Below are positions 7,040-12,772 of a stretch of 12,772 bases of DNA, in pieces (positions within the stretch are counted from its first letter, which is position 1; every line of letters starts with the position of its first letter). The stretch comes from CADCTB01 sp036269435 (lineage in GTDB: Bacteria > Actinomycetota > Acidimicrobiia > Acidimicrobiales > AC-14): the NCBI GenBank assembly GCA_036269435.1, contig DATASA010000169.1:1-12772 (forward strand). Direction: 5' to 3'. The notes under the pieces are model-generated. The model worked only from the letters and a program-made list of their open reading frames with translations. It had not been told where the DNA came from and searched no databases. The position numbers and the translations under genes were made by a program.

Positions 7040-8050
7040 CTACTGCGGGTAGTGCGCCTTGTCCGATGCGGCGCTGTCGACGGTGAGCGCCTTCAACGGG
7101 CCGGCGTCGCCGCCGAGGCTGGACACCATGGTCACGAAGTCGGCCCGCATGAGGCCGATCCACGAGTGGTCCGCGTCACCCGGCTTCCCCGGCAGGTCGT
7201 CGTCACGGAGCGTGTCGACGTAGCGGACCCCCGTGTCCTTGCCGATCTGCGCCAACACCTTGGAGGGGAAGACCTCTGAGCCGAAGATGGCCGGGACGTG
7301 CTCGGCCTTGATCTGCGTCTCGAGGTCGGCGACCTCCTTCGGCGTCGGGTCCTCGAAGCTCGACACCTGGATGGCGCCGATGACCTTCCAGCCGTAGTGC
7401 GCGGCGAAGTACGCGTACGCGTCGTGGTAAGTGAGCAGCTCCGGCTTGGGAACGGTGGCGGTGGCCGTCTTCATGGCTGCGTCGAGCCGGTCCACCTCGG
7501 CCGCGAACCGGTCGTAGTTGGCCCGGTAGGCGTCGGCGTTCTTGGGATCCCGACGCACCACCGTGTCGCGCACGATCCGGGCGTAGTCCTCGGCGTAGGG
7601 CGGATCGGTCCAGAGGTGAGGGTTCGGCTTGCCGCCCTCCTTGGGAAACGAGAAGTCGTAGATGTACTGGTCCGGGGTGATCGTCTGCGTGCCGAGCTCG
7701 ACGACCTCGGCCCCCCGCTTCTGGTTGTCCTTGGCCAGGTCCCTGGTGGGGTCGTCCAACTTCAGGCCGTTCACGAAGAAGACGTCGGACTCGGCCAGGA
7801 CCTTGGCCGTGCTCGGCGGAGGCTCGAAGGTGTGGGAGTCGGCGCCCTCGGGAATCACGCCGCGCACGTCGGCCAGGTCACCGACGACGCTGGACACGAT
7901 GCTGGTGATGGGCGACACGGTGGTGACGATCTTGAGCTTGCCGTCGTTGCTCTCGGACGCCGATGAGCTGGCCTTGCCGCAGGCCGTCGCGATCGCCCCG
8001 AGGATGACCGTCGCCGCCATCACGGCCAGCGTTCGCTGCAGGGACTTCAT
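7040..8050 (-). CDS. Zinc/manganese-type ABC transporter substrate-binding lipoprotein (ZnuA-like)
   Basis: Extracytoplasmic metal-binding receptor (cluster A-I/TroA fold), 336 aa from the ATG at 8050. A GTG six bases upstream would add two residues; ATG is preferred because GGGTGG is better spaced from it. The N-terminus has positive residues, a hydrophobic stretch and ATAC, a slightly weak lipobox with Cys24 (26 if GTG is used). Predicted ligands, counting from the GTG, are His75 (GADSHTFEP), His147 (NPHLW), His211 (TYHDAYAYFAAHYGW) and probably Asp281. A third His rather than Glu favours zinc over manganese. The His-rich loop of many ZnuA proteins is absent. No permease or ATPase gene of this system lies in the window. 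An inverted repeat sits 31-51 bases upstream of the start. Confidence 0.88.
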   Translation of the reverse strand: MKSLQRTLAVMAATVILGAIATACGKASSSASESNDGKLKIVTTVSPITSIVSSVVGDLADVRGVIPEGADSHTFEPPPSTAKVLAESDVFFVNGLKLDDPTRDLAKDNQKRGAEVVELGTQTITPDQYIYDFSFPKEGGKPNPHLWTDPPYAEDYARIVRDTVVRRDPKNADAYRANYDRFAAEVDRLDAAMKTATATVPKPELLTYHDAYAYFAAHYGWKVIGAIQVSSFEDPTPKEVADLETQIKAEHVPAIFGSEVFPSKVLAQIGKDTGVRYVDTLRDDDLPGKPGDADHSWIGLMRADFVTMVSSLGGDAGPLKALTVDSAASDKAHYPQ

Positions 8051-8080
8051 GATCACCCACCCTAACGACCAGCTGCCCGC

Positions 8081-8101
8081 TGTTGCGATCTGGCCGCAAC
8101 A
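8081..8101. promoter_or_regulatory. Inverted repeat between purM and the metal-binding lipoprotein gene
   Basis: A perfect seven-base inverted repeat, TGTTGCG and CGCAACA, with a seven-base spacer. It ends 12 bases after the purM stop and lies 31-51 bases upstream of the lipoprotein ATG. It could be an operator for a metal-responsive repressor or a weak purM terminator hairpin; no T-run follows. Confidence 0.4.
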
Positions 8102-8113
8102 AGGGCCGTGGGT

Positions 8114-9169
8114 TCAGAGCCTGATCAGGACCCGACCTTCGCCTGCGACGACCTCGCCGATGTCGACCGAATCGTGCCCGGCGTCGCGCAGGAGGTCGTG
8201 GGTGCGGTAGACGTCGCGTGGGGCCACCACCGCGATCATCCCGATGCCGAGGTTGAACACCTTGGTCATCTCGTCCGGGGTGACGTCGCCTGCGGCCTGG
8301 ATCTGGTTGAAGATCTCCGGCACCTCCCACTTGTCGGCGAGGACGACGGCGTCGCAGTGGCGGGGCAGCACGCGGGCCAGGTTGCCGGGAATGCCCCCGC
8401 CGGTGATGTGGGCCAGCCCCTTGACCTCGACCGAGTGACAGAGCTTGACCAGGGCCGGCGCGTAGATGACGGACGGCCTGAGCAGTTCCTCTCCCAGGCT
8501 GTGGGAGGCCCGGGGCCATGCCGGCGCGTCGAGCGCACGCCCGCCGACGTCGAGCAGCACCCGGCGGGCGAGCGAGTACCCGTTGCAGCGCAAGCCCGGT
8601 GAGGGCAGGCCGATCAGCCGGTCGCCCGGAGCGATGTGGGCGCCCGTGACCAGCCGGTCCCGTTCGACGACGCCGACGCCGAAGCCGACGAGGTCGAAGT
8701 GGCCCGGCTCGAGCATGCCCGGAAGCTCGGCCATCTCGCCGCCGATCAGGGCGCAGCCCGCCTCCTGACAGCCGGTGGCGACGCCGGCGACCAGCAGTTC
8801 CATCTGCTCCGGGTCGAGGCGGCCGGCGCTGATGCAGTCAAGGAAGAAGAGGGGCTCGGCGCCCTGGGCGGCGAGGTCGTCGACCGACATGGCGACGAGG
8901 TCGATGCCGATGGTGTCGAAGCGGCCGGCCAGTCGGGCGATGACGGCCTTCGTTCCCACGCCGTCGGTCGCGGCGACGAGGACGGGACGGGTGTACCGGC
9001 TCGGGTCGAACGCGAACAGGCCGCCGAACCCGCCGATGTCGCCGATGACCTCCGGCCGGAAGGTGGAGCGGACTGCGGCCTTGATGCGCTCGACCGCAGC
9101 TTCACCGGCACCGATGTCGACCCCGGAGCCGGCGTAGGTCTCACCCAACCCGGTCCCCCAATTGGTCAC
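8114..9169 (-). CDS. purM: Phosphoribosylformylglycinamidine cyclo-ligase (AIR synthase)
   Basis: Fifth step of de novo purine synthesis: ATP-dependent ring closure of FGAM to AIR in the cytosol. 351 aa, the usual length. Conserved blocks in order are TYAGSGVDIGAG (11-22), DGVGTK (69-74), SVDDLAAQGAEPLFFLD (95-111), GGEMAELPGM (143-152), CNGYSLARR, ITGGGIPGNLARVLP and the GIGM segment near the C-terminus. The GTG at 9169 is the start; it overlaps the PurF stop by four bases (GTGA), so purF and purM are co-translated. A small deviation is Cys where many homologues have Ser in the SNGYSL motif (here RCNGYSL). The next gene on the strand, the metal-binding lipoprotein, begins 63 bases later, across a possible operator or terminator hairpin. 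Confidence 0.97.
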   Translation of the reverse strand: MTNWGTGLGETYAGSGVDIGAGEAAVERIKAAVRSTFRPEVIGDIGGFGGLFAFDPSRYTRPVLVAATDGVGTKAVIARLAGRFDTIGIDLVAMSVDDLAAQGAEPLFFLDCISAGRLDPEQMELLVAGVATGCQEAGCALIGGEMAELPGMLEPGHFDLVGFGVGVVERDRLVTGAHIAPGDRLIGLPSPGLRCNGYSLARRVLLDVGGRALDAPAWPRASHSLGEELLRPSVIYAPALVKLCHSVEVKGLAHITGGGIPGNLARVLPRHCDAVVLADKWEVPEIFNQIQAAGDVTPDEMTKVFNLGIGMIAVVAPRDVYRTHDLLRDAGHDSVDIGEVVAGEGRVLIRL

Positions 9170-10731
9170 CCACTCGGGTGCACGAGGTCGACGCTCGGGA
9201 GCTCGTCCTCGGTGGCGGCCTCGGGCACGCCCACCGGGTACTCGCCCGTGAGGCAGGCGGTGCAGAAGCCGCTCCCGGCAACGCCGGTGGCGGCGAGGAG
9301 GCGGTCGAGGTCGAGGTAGGCCAGCGTGTCGCAGCCGAGATAGTCGCGGATCTCGGAGATGGTGAGGTCGGCGGCGATCAGCTCGCCGCGGGCGCCGGTG
9401 TCCATCCCGTAGTAGCAGGGCCAGCGGTACGGAGGGGAGGAGATGCGGAGGTGGATCTCGGCCGCGCCCGCCTCGCGGAGCATGGCCACGACGGCGCGGG
9501 TGCTGGTGCCGCGGACGATCGAGTCGTCGATCACCATGAGCCGCTTGCCGGCGATGTTCTCCTTGATCGGGTTGAACTTCATGCGCACGCCCATGCTCCG
9601 CTGGTCCTGGCCGGGGGCGATGAACGTCCGCCCGATGTAGCGGTTGCGTACGAGCCCGTGACCGAAGGGGATGCCGCTGCGCCGGGCGTAACCCTCCGCC
9701 GCGGGGATGCCCGACTCGGGCACCGGCATGACCATGGCCTCACGCGCGGGCGAGACCGTGTCCGGCGGGAGTGGCGACTGCTCGGCCAGCTGCTCGCCCA
9801 TGCGCTGGCGGGCGGTGTGCACGGTCTGGCCGTACAGGCGGCTGTCGGGCCGGGCGAAGTAGACGAACTCGAACAGGCAGAGCTTGGGCTCGATGCGCTC
9901 GGGCGGGAAGGGCTTGAGCGACCGGACGCCGGTGGCGTCGATCACGACGATCTCCCCCGGGTCCAGCTCGCGCACGAAATGGGCGCCCACGATGTCGAGC
10001 CCAGGGGTCTCCGACGACAGCACCCAGCCGTTGTCGAGCCGCCCGAGGCACAGGGGACGGAACCCGTTCGGGTCCCGGACGCCGACGACATGCGAGTCGT
10101 CCATCAGCACGAGGGAGAACGCGCCTCGGAGCTCGGGCAGCACCTCCGCCAGGGCCCGCTCCAGGTCGCGCCCGTCGCTGCGGGCACCGGGCCCGGCGGC
10201 GACCATGGCCTGCTGGATCCGCTCGGCCACCACGTCGCTGTCACTGGTCACCGTGCCGGCGAGGATGCCGGCCGCGTCGGCCAGCTTGGCGGTGTTGGTA
10301 AGGTTGCCGTTGTGGCCGAGGACGAACCCGGCGTCGCCCGTCTCCCGGTAGATCGGCTGGGCGTTGCCCCAGGTGCTGGCTCCGGTGGTGGAGTAGCGCA
10401 CGTGACCCACGGCGAGATGACCCTGCAAGGGCGCCAACGTCCGGGGGTCGAACACGTTGGAGACGAGGCCCATGTCCTTGACGACGGTGATCGTGTCGCC
10501 GTCGCTGACGGCCATGCCGGCCGACTCCTGGCCCCGGTGCTGGAGCGCGTACAGGCCGAGGTACGTCAGGTGGGCGACAGGGTGGCCCGGAGCGTAGACG
10601 CCGAAGACCCCGCAGGCTTCCTTCGGGGTGTCGGCATCAGCAGCGTCACGGTCAGTCGTGTCGCCGTGCGTCGTGTCGCCGTGCGTCGTGTCGCCGTTCG
10701 TCGCGCTGGCGGTGTCGGGGGGCACCTCCAC
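9166..10731 (-). CDS. purF: Amidophosphoribosyltransferase (glutamine PRPP amidotransferase), Fe-S type
   Basis: First committed step of purine synthesis: PRPP plus glutamine to phosphoribosylamine. 521 aa. The N-terminal nucleophile glutaminase starts at Cys40 (KEAC-GVFGVYA), followed by LQHRGQESAG (63-72), GHVRYSTTG (109-117) and GHNGNLTN (139-146). The PRPP loop is VIDDSIVRGTST (400-411). Four cysteines, C285, C439, C490 and C493, match the 4Fe-4S ligands of the Bacillus-type enzyme. Residues 1-39 form a propeptide that must be removed to expose Cys40. It contains three GDTT(H/D) repeats. The GTG at 10731 is the likely start (GTG at 10725 is possible); no start codon occurs between the repeats and Cys40, so the repeats are translated. 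The downstream purM overlaps by four bases. Confidence 0.96.
   Translation of the reverse strand: MEVPPDTASATNGDTTHGDTTHGDTTDRDAADADTPKEACGVFGVYAPGHPVAHLTYLGLYALQHRGQESAGMAVSDGDTITVVKDMGLVSNVFDPRTLAPLQGHLAVGHVRYSTTGASTWGNAQPIYRETGDAGFVLGHNGNLTNTAKLADAAGILAGTVTSDSDVVAERIQQAMVAAGPGARSDGRDLERALAEVLPELRGAFSLVLMDDSHVVGVRDPNGFRPLCLGRLDNGWVLSSETPGLDIVGAHFVRELDPGEIVVIDATGVRSLKPFPPERIEPKLCLFEFVYFARPDSRLYGQTVHTARQRMGEQLAEQSPLPPDTVSPAREAMVMPVPESGIPAAEGYARRSGIPFGHGLVRNRYIGRTFIAPGQDQRSMGVRMKFNPIKENIAGKRLMVIDDSIVRGTSTRAVVAMLREAGAAEIHLRISSPPYRWPCYYGMDTGARGELIAADLTISEIRDYLGCDTLAYLDLDRLLAATGVAGSGFCTACLTGEYPVGVPEAATEDELPSVDLVHPSG
10655..10699 (-). repeat. Three tandem 15-base repeats inside the purF propeptide
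   Basis: Unit GTCGTGTCGCCGTGC on the + strand at 10655-10669 and 10670-10684, and with one mismatch at 10685-10699. The unit is a multiple of three and, read on the - strand, encodes G-D-T-T-H/D three times before the PurF catalytic cysteine. Copy number could vary by slippage without breaking the frame. Confidence 0.9.
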
Positions 10732-10750
10732 TGCTCCATCTTCCCACAGC

Positions 10751-10777
10751 GACCCCGGTCACGTCGTTGCCGGGGCC
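10751..10777 (-). terminator. Stem-loop between sigma gene and purF, possible terminator without U-tract
   Basis: GACCCCGG (10751-10758) and CCGGGGCC (10770-10777) can pair over eight bases with one G-U pair and an 11-base loop. It begins four bases after the sigma-factor stop on the - strand. No T-run follows, so intrinsic termination is uncertain. It could instead be a processing or stability element in a shared transcript. Confidence 0.4.
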
Positions 10778-10781
10778 GGCG

Positions 10782-12095
10782 TCAGGGACGGGCGACGTCG
10801 GTCGTGACGGTGGGGACGGTCGGTGTCGTGACCGGCGGCGCCGCGGGAAGGTCGGCCGGCGCGGGGGCGACGGTCACCGCAGGAGGCGGAGGCGGCGGCG
10901 GGTCGGCAACCGCCACGGTCGTCGTCGTCACCGCCTCCGGCAAGGGGGGAATCTCGACCGCCGGCAGGGCGACAACCGTGGTCGGAGGAACCGGTCGGAC
11001 GGGGCGGCCGAGGGTGGTGCTCGTCGTCGCGCCCGCGGGCCCGGGACCGGCGACGCCGGCTGCGTCCGGATCTGCGGCACCGGCCGCCGGTGTGGTCGCC
11101 GGTGTGGTCGCCGGCGCCGGTGCCGCCGCAGCGACATCGGGGCCGACGGACTGGGCCGGGGGCGCCGACGGGGGCGCCGGCGGGGGGGCGACGGTGACGG
11201 AGGTGACCTGTGGAGCGACGGTGAGGCCGGAGGGACCGGTCCGGGGCCCCGCAGGGGGGCGCACCGGATGGTCGACCAGCGTCCCGCCCGCGGGGGTGTC
11301 GGGCGGCGAGGGCGATTCGTCGGTCGCCGTCGGCGCCATCGTCGCCCCGAGGGTCTCGGTGACCGACACGACCGCTCCCACGACGCCGACCGCGGCCTTC
11401 GAGGCCGTGGTCCCGACCGCGTCGGCCGCCGACGCGCTGGCGGCCATCACCGCGTGCGGACCGGCCAGCACGGCGACGGCGGTGGCCGCAGCCGCGGCCC
11501 GCAGCGTCCGGGTGCTCCGACCTCCTCCGGCTTCGCCGGCGAGCCGACGGTACGAACGGGCCATCCGCCGGCGAGCCCGCAGCAGCAGCGAGTCGACCGC
11601 GCCGACCGACACGCCCAGGCGGTCGGAGATCTCCCCCGGTCGCAGGTCGTCCCAGTCGCGGGCGATGACGGCCGACCGCTGGCGTTCGGGCAGGGCGGCC
11701 AGGGCCTCGTGGACGTGGGCGGCCCGCTCGTCGCGCAGCAGCGACTCCTCCGGCTCGTTGGGCCGGTGCTCGCGCCCATCGGCCAGCGGCTCCTCGAATG
11801 GCTCGACGCGCGACCGGGCGCGGAACGCGTCCATGCAGAGGGACCGGGCGATGACGTGGACCCACGGGCCGAACCGTCGAGGTCCCGTGCACTGGGCGAT
11901 GCGCTCGAAGGCCCGCACGAAGGCAGCCTGCGCCGCCTCGTCCGCCTCGACCGGGTCGACCAGCCGGCGGACGCACGCGCTGCGCACGGCCGGGTAGTGA
12001 CGCCGGAAGAGGGCGTCGAAGGCCGCCACGTCGCCCTGCTGCACCGCCAGGACGAGCGCACCATCGTCACCCAGGCCTTCGATGGGAACCACCAT
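10782..12095 (-). CDS. ECF-type RNA polymerase sigma factor with hydrophobic segment and long Pro/Thr/Ala-rich C-terminal tail
   Basis: 437 aa. Residues about 10-185 are an ECF sigma: region 2 (DALFRRHYPAVRSACVRRLV; then EADEAAQAAFVRAFERI and FGPWVHVIARSLCMDAFRAR, about 27-94) and region 4 (EALAALPERQRSAVIARDWD; then GEISDRLGVSVGAVDSLLLRARRRM, about 130-178). After a basic stretch (R193-R199) comes a hydrophobic segment at about 200-222, a second milder one at about 232-252, and then about 185 residues rich in Pro, Thr, Ala and Val, including a seven-proline run (399-405). This layout suggests a sigma domain tethered to the membrane with an exposed low-complexity tail, but the membrane segment contains Pro and His and is borderline. 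The ATG at 12095 is chosen because homology starts there and GGAG lies 10 bases upstream; the frame is open further. It sits between purL and purF on the same strand. No separate anti-sigma gene is seen. Confidence 0.85.
   Translation of the reverse strand: MVVPIEGLGDDGALVLAVQQGDVAAFDALFRRHYPAVRSACVRRLVDPVEADEAAQAAFVRAFERIAQCTGPRRFGPWVHVIARSLCMDAFRARSRVEPFEEPLADGREHRPNEPEESLLRDERAAHVHEALAALPERQRSAVIARDWDDLRPGEISDRLGVSVGAVDSLLLRARRRMARSYRRLAGEAGGGRSTRTLRAAAAATAVAVLAGPHAVMAASASAADAVGTTASKAAVGVVGAVVSVTETLGATMAPTATDESPSPPDTPAGGTLVDHPVRPPAGPRTGPSGLTVAPQVTSVTVAPPPAPPSAPPAQSVGPDVAAAAPAPATTPATTPAAGAADPDAAGVAGPGPAGATTSTTLGRPVRPVPPTTVVALPAVEIPPLPEAVTTTTVAVADPPPPPPPAVTVAPAPADLPAAPPVTTPTVPTVTTDVARP
11086..11109 (-). 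repeat. Two tandem 12-base units in the sigma-factor tail
   Basis: GCCGGTGTGGTC occurs twice in direct succession on the + strand. On the - strand it encodes T-T-P-A twice within the low-complexity tail, a sign of slippage-driven growth of that region. Confidence 0.7.
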
Positions 12096-12098
12096 TCG

Positions 12099-12123
12099 AA
12101 CTGCACTCCGTTCGGTTGGTTCC
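12099..12123 (-). promoter_or_regulatory. Possible ECF-type promoter in front of the sigma gene
   Basis: On the - strand GGAAC (12123-12119), a 17-base spacer and GTT (12101-12099) fit the GGAAC...GTT layout known for several actinobacterial ECF sigma factors. Transcription would begin at or next to the ATG at 12095, giving a leaderless message. The short motif could occur by chance. Confidence 0.25.
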
Positions 12124-12175
12124 TCGTACCGTAGGCGCGCCGCCGCGTGGTCCGTGCACAACCGGGGGGTGGGCG

Positions 12176-12772
12176 TCAGATATCGATCAGCTCGAGCTGT
12201 CCGGGCAGCGCGCCCATGAACGCGGCGGTGGCGGCGGCCAGTTCCACGTCGACCAGACCCGACACGACGAGGCGGTCGCCGCCCGCTGCGCCCAGCGGGA
12301 TGACGGGAACGCCGGCGCCGGCTGCCCGGCGCTGCACTTCGTCGACCTTCGACGCCGCGACGCAGACGACGACCCGCGACGGCGCCTCCGAGAACAGGTT
12401 GGGGTGTCCGCCGTCGAGTCGGACGTCGAACCCGACGCCCGACCGCACGGCCATCTCGGCCAGCGTGAGGCCGATCCCGCCGTCGGCCACGTCGTGCACG
12501 CCGTCGACCACGCCGTCGACGACCAGGCCTCGCACCAGGCCGCACAGCGCGCTGTGCGCGCTCACGTCCAACACCGCCAGCGCCCCGCCACGGTGGCCGT
12601 GGACGGCCTCGGCCCAGCGGGAGCCGGCCAGCGCGCCAGCGGGCAACGGGGAGGCGCCGAGCTGCAGCAGCTCACCTCCGGCGGTCAGCACGGCCCCGGC
12701 CGGACGGCGGAGCAGTTCGTCGATCACCCCCAGCAGGCCGATCACCGGCGTGGGGTCGATGTCGACACCGTC
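12176..12772 (-). CDS. purL: Phosphoribosylformylglycinamidine synthase subunit II, C-terminal part (5' end outside window)
   Basis: Fourth step of purine synthesis: ATP- and glutamine-dependent amidation of FGAR to FGAM. 198 C-terminal residues are present; the frame runs open to the window edge, so the N-terminal part lies beyond 12772. The segment begins DGVDIDPTPVIGLLGVIDEL, matching the PTPVIG block of PurL. It then has VHDVADGGIGLTLAEMAV (C-terminal AIRS-type domain), HPNLFSEAPSRVVVCV and a C-terminal GDRLVVSG segment. No glutaminase domain is present at the C-terminus, so this is the small PurL type that needs PurQ and PurS. It is the first gene of the PurL, sigma, PurF, PurM order. 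The 80-base gap to the sigma gene holds a possible ECF-type promoter. Confidence 0.93.
   Translation of the reverse strand, partial: DGVDIDPTPVIGLLGVIDELLRRPAGAVLTAGGELLQLGASPLPAGALAGSRWAEAVHGHRGGALAVLDVSAHSALCGLVRGLVVDGVVDGVHDVADGGIGLTLAEMAVRSGVGFDVRLDGGHPNLFSEAPSRVVVCVAASKVDEVQRRAAGAGVPVIPLGAAGGDRLVVSGLVDVELAAATAAFMGALPGQLELIDI

Noticed and set aside
9178..11997. 939-codon open frame on the + strand opposite purF and the sigma gene.
   Set aside because: Also an antisense shadow: no domain, compositional bias, and the opposite strand codes for clear PurF and sigma proteins with conserved motifs.
12096..12545. Upstream extension of the sigma frame into purL.
   Set aside because: It overlaps PurL coding sequence with no homology; sigma region 2 starts after the ATG at 12095.

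Overview
The window is GC-rich, almost fully coding DNA from a bacterial chromosome. Many starts are GTG and several neighbours overlap by 1 to 4 bases. Codon use, the Fe-S (Bacillus-type) PurF, the LuxR-type two-component pair and the fused 2-oxoacid dehydrogenase E1 together suggest a high-GC actinobacterium. An Acidimicrobiia-like lineage is my best guess, but this is an inference from general character and was not tested by any search.

Left part, + strand (1-3318): the C-terminal part of a leucine/branched-chain amino-acid dehydrogenase is followed after 12 bases by a single-chain E1 alpha-beta 2-oxoacid dehydrogenase. A pentapeptide-repeat protein then starts at a GTG that overlaps the E1 stop by one base. 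The first two genes make a short path: oxidative deamination of branched-chain amino acids to 2-oxoacids, then TPP-dependent oxidative decarboxylation toward acyl-CoA. The E2 and E3 partners are not in the window.

Middle part, - strand (3346-6950): in transcription order, a DesK/LiaS-like sensor histidine kinase, a LuxR/NarL-type response regulator (GTGA overlap), a BcrA-like ABC ATPase and an ABC-2 permease (ATGA overlap). This is a sensor-regulator-exporter cassette. The only sizeable gap inside it (5061-5136) carries a strong dyad and hairpin just upstream of the ATPase gene. The cassette converges on the + strand genes at about 3319-3345.

Right part, - strand (7040-12772): in transcription order, the C-terminal part of PurL, an ECF-type sigma factor with a long Pro/Thr/Ala-rich tail behind a hydrophobic segment, PurF (with a repeat-containing N-terminal propeptide), PurM (GTGA overlap with PurF) and a Zn/Mn-type ABC substrate-binding lipoprotein without its permease or ATPase. 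The sigma gene interrupts an otherwise standard purine-biosynthesis run.

No tRNA, rRNA, CRISPR array, transposase or phage gene was seen. No non-coding stretch reaches 300 bases; the longest gaps are 6951-7039 (89 bases), 12096-12175 (80 bases) and 5061-5136 (76 bases). The least ordinary items are the sigma factor with its tail, the GDTTH repeats in the PurF propeptide, the Glu substitution in the E1 TPP/Mg motif, and the dyads in front of the ABC and metal-binding genes.
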